DNA of 64,000 bases from Burkholderiaceae bacterium (lineage in GTDB: Bacteria > Pseudomonadota > Gammaproteobacteria > Burkholderiales > Burkholderiaceae_C): positions 22,547 to 86,546 of the forward strand of contig JADMJJ010000021.1 in the NCBI GenBank assembly GCA_018780645.1. The letters run 5' to 3'. How positions within the stretch are numbered: position 1 is the stretch's first letter; the number at the start of each line of letters is the position of its first letter. The notes under the pieces were generated by a model. It was given only the letters and a program-made list of their open reading frames with translations, did no database searches and was not told the origin of the DNA. The position numbers were made by a program, and so were the translations under genes. This document shows positions 26,446-34,258 of the stretch, piece after piece.

Positions 26446-28329
26446 CGTCTTCAACGCATTGACGTCCCGGTCTAGGCAGGTGGGCGAGCCGTCCTGTCGC
26501 ACGATGCTGCCGCCCTGTTTCAGGCCCGCAGCGGAGAGCGAGGCGGTCAGCTGCTTGGCCTCGGCGGCGCTCAGGCCCTGGCCGGCAAAGATGCCGAATC
26601 TGCGGGGAGACTGCCTGTCGCCTGCGCTGGCATTGAGCGCGAACTCGTAGGTCGGGAAATTGCGGCGCAGATCACCCAGCATCTGCTGGGCAGATTCCCA
26701 GTCCTTGAAGCCGCCGGCCACGACCACGTTGTAGCTGCCCTCCAGGCAGGGTCTGAGCCAGCTGGGCGCGCGGCTGCCTTGCAGCAGCTCCTGGCGCTGC
26801 TCGGGTACAGCACTCCGTTGCGGCAGGGGGGCGGGCTCGACAGTGGCTGCCGGGGCAGGTGCTGGCGCTGCAGTCTTCGCGCCGTCCAGATAGAACATCT
26901 TCACCAGGCCTGCGCCGGCGATCACGACCGCCGCCACCGCGACCAGTGTGGTGATCACCACGCTGCGGGACCGGGCCTGGGCCGCCTGCACTTCGGCGCT
27001 GTACTTGGACACCACCACCGTACGCTCCAGATCGGCGCCGCGTTGTTCCAGCTCCCTGGCCTGGGTCTGGGCAATGGACAGCTGGCGCTCGGTCTCGGCC
27101 AGGCGCTGGGCCAGGCGATCCGTCTCCAGCACGGCGCGATGGCGCTCCTCGGCCAGGCGGGCCTCGAACTGTTGGTGGTCGCGGATACTTTGCTCATCGC
27201 GTCGCTGGGCCTGGGCCTTCAGCTCCTCGGCCAGGATGTCCTGCCGGCGCCGCTCCTGCTCGCTGGCGGCGCGCAGCAGCTCGATGTCCTTGCTCAGCGT
27301 GTCGCGCTCGGCCTGCAGCGCCCGATGGGCGGCGGTGCGTGCCTCGTCTTCGAGTTTCTTGGCCTCGACCGCCTGGTTGTGCAGGGCGATCGCGGCGTCG
27401 ATCTTGGCCACCAGCTCGTTCCATTTGCGCGCCCGCTCCTGGGGCCACTGCGCGGTCACGACCTTGAGAATCTTCTGGAAGGCCTGCATGGCATCAAAGG
27501 CAAAGCGCGAGGCCGGGGCCTCCAGGAAGATCGCCTTCTGCATCTTGTAGACCTTGGCCGCCTCGACATCGAGGGCGACGGAAAAGGTATCGTCCATGCG
27601 CACGCCGAATTCGCGCACCAGCTCGTTGCGGAAGGACAGCTCGGGCGGATCGGTGGCCTTGTTGACGATGATGCCGCGCAGCAGCGAGCGCGTGCCCATC
27701 TGCTGCGCGGCGCTGCTGATGCGGTCCACCAGATTGCGGTCCTGGTAGAAGTTGGTGTAGGTGGCCTCGGTGACGATCACAAAACTGTCGGCCGCCGCCG
27801 CCACATCGGTGCTCTCGAAGGAGAAGCCGCCTCGGGTGTCCACCAGCACATAGTCGTATTGCTGCCAGGCGCGGATCTGGTCAAACATGGCGCGAACCGC
27901 AGCCTGGAACACGGGGCGGTCGTACTGCCGGTTCCAGTCGCCCGACGGCGGGCCATCGGCAGGGTTCTCGTCGCCGTAAAGGCCCTTGCCGCTGATGATG
28001 GCCTCGTAGCTGAGGTCATGCTCGCCAGGCCCCAGGCGGTGTACCTGATGGGCCTCAACCTCCAGGCTGCCGCTGCTCGCGTAGCGGCTGAGGATGCCGC
28101 CAAAGGTGCTCTGCGGCGCGAACGCGTCGACCTGGCTGGTGCCCTCGGGGCCGAGGATGAATAGCGAAAAGCCGTCAGTGGCGCGGTCCGCATCGATCAT
28201 CAGCACCCGATGGCCGCTGTAGCTGAGCGCATAGCCCAGGGCCGCGATCAGCGAGGTCTTGCCGGTGCCGCCCTTGCCGCTGCAAAAGGCGATGACCTCC
28301 GTCTTGGACATCGGTGTCTGCATGCTCAT
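26440..28329 (-). CDS. ParA/MinD-type ATPase fused to coiled coil, one TM segment and SPOR-like domain
   Basis: A 629-residue protein. The N-terminal P-loop domain (about 10-290) has the deviant Walker A motif SGKGGTGKTS and MIDADRATDG, as in ParA/MinD/Soj ATPases, and VLVDTRGGFSF in the Walker B position. Residues about 300-455 are a charged coiled coil rich in Glu/Arg/Gln. One membrane helix follows (about 458-480, SVVITTLVAVAAVVIAGAGL). After a Pro/Ala linker, the last ~100 residues (YNVVVAGGFKDWESAQQMLG ... RRFGIFAGQGLSAAEAKQL) resemble a peptidoglycan-binding SPOR domain outside the membrane. The architecture ties a cytosolic ATPase to the cell wall. Its ATG overlaps the stop of the 71-residue gene (ATGA). 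Positioning of a membrane machine is a reasonable guess; no function is established. Confidence 0.82.
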   Translation of the reverse strand: MSMQTPMSKTEVIAFCSGKGGTGKTSLIAALGYALSYSGHRVLMIDADRATDGFSLFILGPEGTSQVDAFAPQSTFGGILSRYASSGSLEVEAHQVHRLGPGEHDLSYEAIISGKGLYGDENPADGPPSGDWNRQYDRPVFQAAVRAMFDQIRAWQQYDYVLVDTRGGFSFESTDVAAAADSFVIVTEATYTNFYQDRNLVDRISSAAQQMGTRSLLRGIIVNKATDPPELSFRNELVREFGVRMDDTFSVALDVEAAKVYKMQKAIFLEAPASRFAFDAMQAFQKILKVVTAQWPQERARKWNELVAKIDAAIALHNQAVEAKKLEDEARTAAHRALQAERDTLSKDIELLRAASEQERRRQDILAEELKAQAQRRDEQSIRDHQQFEARLAEERHRAVLETDRLAQRLAETERQLSIAQTQARELEQRGADLERTVVVSKYSAEVQAAQARSRSVVITTLVAVAAVVIAGAGLVKMFYLDGAKTAAPAPAPAATVEPAPLPQRSAVPEQRQELLQGSRAPSWLRPCLEGSYNVVVAGGFKDWESAQQMLGDLRRNFPTYEFALNASAGDRQSPRRFGIFAGQGLSAAEAKQLTASLSAAGLKQGGSIVRQDGSPTCLDRDVNALKTK

Positions 28330-28541
28330 GGATAGCCTCGCGTCGCGCCCGCGGCGCCAGGGAGCGGGGCCACGGAGCCCGGGCCTCTGAACTCCGGCCA
28401 GCGGCGGGGCGGCCTCTGGGGTTTGTGCAACTCGGCGGCATTGGCTTCGAAGCGTGGCTCCTGGGCCGCAGCATCGGGCAGCACGATGCCCGGGCGCTGC
28501 GCTTGCACCCGCGGTCTGAAGTTGAAGGACACCTCGTCCAC
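28326..28541 (-). CDS. Small hypothetical protein (71 aa) between SLATT-like and ParA-type genes
   Basis: A short frame that starts with GTG 5 bases after the SLATT-like stop and ends in a TGA overlapping the ParA-type ATG, the spacing expected of a real gene in a coupled operon. The N-terminal half (VSFNFRPRVQAQRPGIVLPD) has ordinary codon use with G/C third positions; the C-terminal half is rich in Pro, Arg and Gly. No signal peptide, membrane helix or known motif is seen. I do not recognise it. It could be a linker or adaptor between the membrane protein and the ATPase, or a non-coding gap; conservation in relatives would decide. Confidence 0.5.
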   Translation of the reverse strand: MDEVSFNFRPRVQAQRPGIVLPDAAAQEPRFEANAAELHKPQRPPRRWPEFRGPGSVAPLPGAAGATRGYP

Positions 28542-28546
28542 GTGGC

Positions 28547-29230
28547 TCAGACCTTCTTGGGCCCGGCTTGGGCTTCGGTCAGCTGCAGAATCTTGCGCCG
28601 CAGCTCGAGGTCCTTGACCACCAGGCGCCGGTACAGGCGACTGAAGTTGAAGCAGGCCTGGGCCTCAAGGCCGAAGGGATAGACGTGCACCAGGCGCAGC
28701 ATCTCGAACTCGCGAAACGCATCCAGGTAGAGCTCGCGCGACTCGCGTGTGCTGGTCTTCTTGTCGCTGAAGTTGAAGAAGCTTTCCAGATTGGCGAGCA
28801 TGGCCAGCAGGCTGGCATAGATGGCGGCGGCAAAGGAGATGTACTCCCGGTGTGTCTTGGTCGGGTCCCATTGTGTCGGCCAACTGGTGGCCAGGATGTT
28901 CAGCACCGCCAGCAGCCCCATCAACACGATCAGCGTGGTACGCCATTGCTTGCCGCGCCGGCCAAAGCGGGTGTAATCCTTGACCGCGCCGTTCGCACCC
29001 TCCAGAAAATGTTCGAGCAGATTCTGGTAGTAGGTCTCGATCAGCGTATGGCACTTCTCGCGGTCCTCTTCGGCCATGCCGCTCCAGTACTCCAGCGTCG
29101 TCTCGGCCAGTGGCGAGCCGGGCTCGAAGGCCGGCTCGGTGCCAGCGGCGGGTGGGGAGGGCAGTCCTTGAGGGCCGGCGGCTGGCGCGTCGGGCCTTGG
29201 CTCAAGCTTGACCGGAGGGTCGGTTGCCAT
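28547..29230 (-). CDS. SLATT-like (DUF4231-type) two-TM membrane protein
   Basis: A 227-residue protein. Residues 1-45 are Pro/Ala-rich and disordered. A helical region (about 48-97) leads into a first membrane helix (about 98-115, TLIVLMGLLAVLNILA), a short loop, a second helix (about 130-147, ISFAAAIYASLLAMLANL), then a long charged helical tail (about 155-227) with NFSDKKTSTRESRELYLDAF. The layout (helix, two TM helices, charged coiled tail) is that of SLATT domains, which are thought to form pores or effectors in nucleotide-signal and conflict systems. Family membership is inferred from architecture, not from a profile. A strong ribosome site (AAGGGGGAT) precedes the ATG. It is the first gene of a three-gene leftward operon with the 71-residue and ParA-type genes. 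Confidence 0.7.
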   Translation of the reverse strand: MATDPPVKLEPRPDAPAAGPQGLPSPPAAGTEPAFEPGSPLAETTLEYWSGMAEEDREKCHTLIETYYQNLLEHFLEGANGAVKDYTRFGRRGKQWRTTLIVLMGLLAVLNILATSWPTQWDPTKTHREYISFAAAIYASLLAMLANLESFFNFSDKKTSTRESRELYLDAFREFEMLRLVHVYPFGLEAQACFNFSRLYRRLVVKDLELRRKILQLTEAQAGPKKV

Positions 29231-29449
29231 ATATCCCCCTTTGCCGGGAGCGCCATGCACCGCTGGCTGTGGTTGGTGAGCGAATGTACTAAAGGCCCCG
29301 CCGACTCGCAAGCCATGCGCAACAGGCATTCCTCAATGCTGTGGATGGTGTGACCAAGCGTCGGGTTTGGGGCTAAGCTCCGCGCTATCGCAGCCCGGGC
29401 CCGTCGAATGCGGCCCGACCTGACCCCCCGATCAGCAAGGACCCAGCCC

Positions 29450-32400
29450 ATGAATGCCTCCACCGACGCATTGCGCCGCGAAACCATAGACACGGTGCTG
29501 GCCCTGGCCAGCGGCCGCCTGAGCGCCGAGCAGCGACCGCTGCTCGACAGCTTTGCCCGCGAGTATTTCCGCCAGGTGGATGCGGACGATCTGGCCGAGC
29601 GCTCGCCCGAGGATCTTTGCGGCGCGCTGCTGTCGCACTGGCAGTTCGGCGCACAGCGTATGCCGGGCCGCCCCAAGGTGCGGGTGCTGAGCCCGAGCAT
29701 CGCCGAGCATGGCTGGGCCTCGCGCCATTCGGTGCTGGAGATCGTCAATGACGACATGCCCTTTCTCGTCGATTCGACGACCACCGAGATCAACCGCCAG
29801 GGCCTCACGCTGCACCTGATCGTGCACCCGATCTTTGCGGTGCAGCGCGATGCGGCCGGCGGGCTGACCGCTCTGCATTCGCCCGGCGAGGCGCCCGAGG
29901 CCCCGCGCGAATCGTGGATGCATATCGAGATCGACCGCATGGTGGACCCGCAGCAGGGCGCCGAGCTGGTGGCCGGCATCGAGCGTGTGCTCGGCGATGT
30001 GCGGGCGACCGTCGAGGACTGGCGCCCCATGGTGGCGCGGCTGCGCGAGGCCACGGCCGAACTGGACGCGGCGCCGTCCGGTCTGCCGGCCGAGCAGGTG
30101 GCCGAGAGCCGTGCCTTTCTGCACTGGCTCGCAGATGACCATCTGACCCTGCTGGGCTATCGCCAGCATGAGCTGGTGAATGTCGATGGCGCGGATGCGC
30201 TGAAGCTGGTGCCGGGCAGCGGCCTGGGCGTGCTACGCGAGACCGAGGCGGAGAAGGCCGCCGGCAGCATCTCGGTGCTGCCACCCAATGCGCGCGAGAT
30301 GGCGCGCTCGCCGAGCCCGCTGCTGGTTGTCACCAAGGCCAATACCCGCTCCACCGTGCACCGGCCGGGCTATACCGATTACGTGGGCGTGAAGCGCTAC
30401 AACGCCCAGGGCGAGGTGATTGGCGAGCATCGCTTCCTGGGCCTGTTCACCTCCACCGCCTACAGCGCCCGCGTGGCGGAGACGCCGCTGCTGCGCGGCA
30501 AGGTCGGCGCCATCGCCGAGCGCGCCGGCCTGCCGCCGGGCGGCCATCTGGCCAAGGCGCTGGCCCACATCCTCGAGACCTATCCGCGCGACGAGCTGTT
30601 CCAGATTTCGGATGACGAGCTCTACCAGACGGCCTTCGGCATCCTCGCGCTGGGCGACCGCCAGCGCCTGCGTCTGTTCCTGCGCCGCGACCCGTTCGAC
30701 CGCTTTGTCTCCTGCCTGCTCTATGTGCCGCGCGAGGCCTATGCGACCGATCTGCGCATCAAGTGCCAGCGCATCCTGATGGAGGCCTTTGCCGGCACCG
30801 GTGCCGACTTTGATGTGCTGCTGGGCGACACCGTGCTGGCGCGCATCCATTTCACCGTGCGCACCACGCCGGGCCAGGTGCCGGCCTTCGACCGCAAGGA
30901 GCTGGAGGCCAAGCTGGCCGCCGCTGCGCGCCGCTGGCCAGATCTCTTGCGCGACGCCTTGATCGAGGCCGAGGGCGAGGCCCGCGGCATTGCGCTGTAC
31001 AAGGGCTGGAGCGCGGCCTTTCCGCCGGAGTATCGGGAGCGGGTGACGGCCCGTGCCGCCGTGCCCGATCTGCGGCGCATCGCCGCGCTGTCGGCCGAGG
31101 CGCCGCTGGCCCTGGCCCTGTACCGGCCGCTGGGCGCCGGCCCGAATGCGCTGGGCTTCAAGGTGTATCGCCTGGGCGAGCCCATCGTGCTGTCCGACAG
31201 CCTGCCGATGCTGGAGCATATGGGTGTGCGGGTGCTCGGCGAGCAGAACTACCGGCTGCAGGCCGATGGCGCGGCGATCTCGCTGCATGACTTCGAGCTG
31301 CTGGCCCCGGCCGCCGAGGAGATCGACCCCGACAAGCTGGCCCGCCTGTTCGAGGACAGCTTTGCGCGCGTGTTCCGCGGCGAGGTCGAGAACGACGACT
31401 TCAACCGCCTGGTGCTGCGCGCCGGTCTGGCCGCCGACGAGATCGTCGTGCTGCGCGCCTATGCCAAGTACCTGAAGCAGATCGGCTTTGCGCTGTCGCA
31501 GGGGGCGATAGAAAGCACCCTGACCACCCACCCGCGCATCGCGCGCATGCTGGTGACCCTGTTCAAGCTGCGCTTCGACCCGAGCGCCCATGACGAGCAG
31601 GGTGCGCAATCGCAGGTCAATGCGATCGAGCAGGCGCTGGACCGCGTCAGCAATCTGTCCGAGGACCGGGTGCTGCGCCAGCTGCTGGCCCTGATTCAGG
31701 CCACGCTGCGCACCAATTTCTGGCGCACCGGCGTCGGCCACACGGGTGCCGCCGGCCCGCGCCGCAGCTATCTGAGCTTCAAGCTCGACTCGTCCAAGGT
31801 GCCGGGCCTGCCCGAGCCCAAGCCGCTGTACGAGATATTCGTTTACTCGCCGCGCTTCGAGGGCATCCATCTGCGCGGCGGCAAGGTCGCCCGCGGCGGC
31901 CTGCGCTGGTCCGACCGTCCGGAAGACTTCCGCACCGAGGTGCTGGGCCTGGTGAAGGCGCAGATGGTCAAGAACACCGTCATCGTGCCGGTGGGCTCCA
32001 AGGGCGGCTTCGTGCTGAAGAAGGCCCCGCCGGCCAGCGACCGCGAGGCCTATATGAAGGAGGGCATCGCCTGCTACCAGGACTATCTGCGCGGCCTGCT
32101 GGACCTGACCGACAACCTCGCCGGCACGGCCCTGGTGCCGCCGCCGCAGGTGGTGCGCATCGATGGCGATGACCCCTATCTGGTGGTGGCGGCCGACAAG
32201 GGCACGGCCACCTTCTCCGACTACGCCAACGCCGTCAGCAAGGAATACGGCCACTGGCTGGGCGACGCCTTCGCCTCGGGCGGCAGCGTCGGCTACGACC
32301 ACAAGGCGATGGGCATCACCGCGCGCGGCGCCTGGGAGAGCGTCAAACGCTTCTTCCGCGAGCAGGGCCGCGACATCCAGAGCAGCGAGTTCACTGTAGT

Positions 32401-34258
32401 GGGCGTCGGCGATATGTCGGGCGATGTGTTCGGCAACGGCATGCTGCTGTCCAGGCATATCCGCCTGGTCGCGGCCTTCGATCACCGCCATATCTTCATC
32501 GACCCGACGCCGGACGCAGCCGCCTCGTTCGCCGAGCGCGAGCGCCTGTTCAAGCTGCCGCGCTCGTCCTGGGCCGACTATCAGCAGGAGCTGATCTCGG
32601 CCGGTGGCGGCGTCTGGGCCCGCTCGGAGAAGTCGATCCCGATCTCGCCCCAGGCCCGTGCGGCCCTGGGCATCGAGGCCGAGCGGTTGACGCCGATCGA
32701 GCTGCTCAGCGCCATACTGAAGGCGCCGGTGGACCTGCTCTACAACGGCGGCATCGGCACCTACGTCAAGGCCAGCAGCGAAAGCCATGCCGAGGTCGGC
32801 GACCGCGCCAACGACGCCTTGCGCATCAATGGCCGCGAGCTGCGCTGCCGCGTCGTCGGCGAGGGCGGCAATCTGGGCTTCACGCAGCGCGGCCGCATCG
32901 AGGCGGCCCAGTGCGGCGTCAGCATCAACACGGATGCGATCGACAACTCGGCCGGCGTGGACACCTCGGACCACGAGGTCAATATCAAGATCCTCTTGGG
33001 CCTGGCCATGGCCGATGGCGAGATGACCGAGAAGCAGCGCAACACCGTGCTGGCGCAGATGACCGATGACGTGGCCGCCCTGGTGCTGCGCGACAATTAC
33101 TTCCAGGCCCAGGCGCTGTCGGTGACCGGCCGATTGGGGCCGCAGCTGCTGGACCAGGAGGCGCGCTTCATGCGCTATCTGGAGAAGGCCGGCAAGCTGA
33201 ACCGCGCGATCGAATTCCTGCCCACCGATGAAGAGATCGCCGAGCGCAGCGCCCGTGGTGCTGGCCTGGCACGGCCCGAACGTGCCGTGCTGCTGGCCTA
33301 CTGCAAGATGTGGCTGTTCGACGAGATTCTCAACTCGGACCTGCCCGAGGACGGCTGGATAGGCACGGCCCTGGCCCGCTACTTCCCGGCCCAGCTGCGC
33401 GACAGTTTTGGTGCCTACATCCCGCGCCATCCGCTGAAGCGCGAGATCGTCGCCACACACGTGCTCAACAGCATGGTCAACCGCGTCGGCTCGACCTTCA
33501 TTCACCGCCTGGCCGACATGACCGGCGCCAAGCCCGCGCAGGTGGTGCGCGCCTATCTGTGCACCCGCGAGGTGATGGGCCATGTGGCGCTGTGGCAGCA
33601 GGTCGAGGCCCTGGACAACAAAGTGCCCGACGGCGTTCAGGCCGAGATGCTGATCGAAGAGGGCTGGCTCACCGCCCGTGCCACCACCTGGTTCCTGCGC
33701 TCGCGCCGCCTGGCCGAGCCGGTGGAGACGACGATTGCCCGCTTCACGCCGGCCGTGGCGGCGCTGCGCGATCGTCTGGCTGCCGAGTCGGCCCAGTCCA
33801 CTCAGGCCCTGGCCTGGGTCGCTGCGGGTGTGCCCGCCGACCTGGCCCAGCGTGTGGCCAGCGCCGATGGCCTGTATGCCGCGCTGGACATCGCCGAAGT
33901 GGCCGAGAGCACGCAACGCGACGTCGGCGAGGTCTGCGATGTGCACACCGGCATCGCCACCAGGCTGGGCCTGTCACGCCTGCGCCAGCAGATCGACAGC
34001 CTGCCCACCGGCAGCTACTGGCAAAGCCTGGCCAAGTCTGCCCTGGGCGACGACCTGGCCAGCCTGCAGCGCGCCATCACCCAGGAGGTGCTGACCGGTG
34101 ATGCCGGCAGCCCGGTGCAGATGCTGGCTGCCTGGGAAGGGCGCAACACGATTGCGCTGGAGCGGGCACAGCGGCTGCTGGCCGAATACGAGGACGCCAA
34201 GAGCGCTGACCTGGCGATGCTCTCCGTCGCCTTGAGGGAGCTGAGGAATCTGGCGTGA
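29450..34258 (+). CDS. NAD-specific glutamate dehydrogenase, large (about 180 kDa) type
   Basis: A 1602-residue enzyme of the large bacterial GDH family, which deaminates glutamate to 2-oxoglutarate with NAD+. The N-terminal ~700 residues are the regulatory region with ACT-like segments (VDSTTTEINRQGL). The catalytic region lies at about 760-1270, with RGGKVARGGLRWSDRPEDFR, the Lys motif VGSKGGFVLKK and DMSGDVFGNGML. A helical C-terminal domain follows. Its length fits the family (about 1600). The ATG of MNASTDALRR is the chosen start. Its stop overlaps the GTG of the Lon-type protease gene (GTGA), so the two are coupled. It supports growth on amino acids as carbon source. Confidence 0.96.
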   Translation: MNASTDALRRETIDTVLALASGRLSAEQRPLLDSFAREYFRQVDADDLAERSPEDLCGALLSHWQFGAQRMPGRPKVRVLSPSIAEHGWASRHSVLEIVNDDMPFLVDSTTTEINRQGLTLHLIVHPIFAVQRDAAGGLTALHSPGEAPEAPRESWMHIEIDRMVDPQQGAELVAGIERVLGDVRATVEDWRPMVARLREATAELDAAPSGLPAEQVAESRAFLHWLADDHLTLLGYRQHELVNVDGADALKLVPGSGLGVLRETEAEKAAGSISVLPPNAREMARSPSPLLVVTKANTRSTVHRPGYTDYVGVKRYNAQGEVIGEHRFLGLFTSTAYSARVAETPLLRGKVGAIAERAGLPPGGHLAKALAHILETYPRDELFQISDDELYQTAFGILALGDRQRLRLFLRRDPFDRFVSCLLYVPREAYATDLRIKCQRILMEAFAGTGADFDVLLGDTVLARIHFTVRTTPGQVPAFDRKELEAKLAAAARRWPDLLRDALIEAEGEARGIALYKGWSAAFPPEYRERVTARAAVPDLRRIAALSAEAPLALALYRPLGAGPNALGFKVYRLGEPIVLSDSLPMLEHMGVRVLGEQNYRLQADGAAISLHDFELLAPAAEEIDPDKLARLFEDSFARVFRGEVENDDFNRLVLRAGLAADEIVVLRAYAKYLKQIGFALSQGAIESTLTTHPRIARMLVTLFKLRFDPSAHDEQGAQSQVNAIEQALDRVSNLSEDRVLRQLLALIQATLRTNFWRTGVGHTGAAGPRRSYLSFKLDSSKVPGLPEPKPLYEIFVYSPRFEGIHLRGGKVARGGLRWSDRPEDFRTEVLGLVKAQMVKNTVIVPVGSKGGFVLKKAPPASDREAYMKEGIACYQDYLRGLLDLTDNLAGTALVPPPQVVRIDGDDPYLVVAADKGTATFSDYANAVSKEYGHWLGDAFASGGSVGYDHKAMGITARGAWESVKRFFREQGRDIQSSEFTVVGVGDMSGDVFGNGMLLSRHIRLVAAFDHRHIFIDPTPDAAASFAERERLFKLPRSSWADYQQELISAGGGVWARSEKSIPISPQARAALGIEAERLTPIELLSAILKAPVDLLYNGGIGTYVKASSESHAEVGDRANDALRINGRELRCRVVGEGGNLGFTQRGRIEAAQCGVSINTDAIDNSAGVDTSDHEVNIKILLGLAMADGEMTEKQRNTVLAQMTDDVAALVLRDNYFQAQALSVTGRLGPQLLDQEARFMRYLEKAGKLNRAIEFLPTDEEIAERSARGAGLARPERAVLLAYCKMWLFDEILNSDLPEDGWIGTALARYFPAQLRDSFGAYIPRHPLKREIVATHVLNSMVNRVGSTFIHRLADMTGAKPAQVVRAYLCTREVMGHVALWQQVEALDNKVPDGVQAEMLIEEGWLTARATTWFLRSRRLAEPVETTIARFTPAVAALRDRLAAESAQSTQALAWVAAGVPADLAQRVASADGLYAALDIAEVAESTQRDVGEVCDVHTGIATRLGLSRLRQQIDSLPTGSYWQSLAKSALGDDLASLQRAITQEVLTGDAGSPVQMLAAWEGRNTIALERAQRLLAEYEDAKSADLAMLSVALRELRNLA

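Noticed and set aside
30233..33946. A 1237-codon open frame antisense to the NAD-glutamate dehydrogenase
   Set aside because: It mirrors the highly GC-biased codons of the real gene, has repetitive His/Gly/Ala/Arg-rich composition without domains, and no ribosome site.
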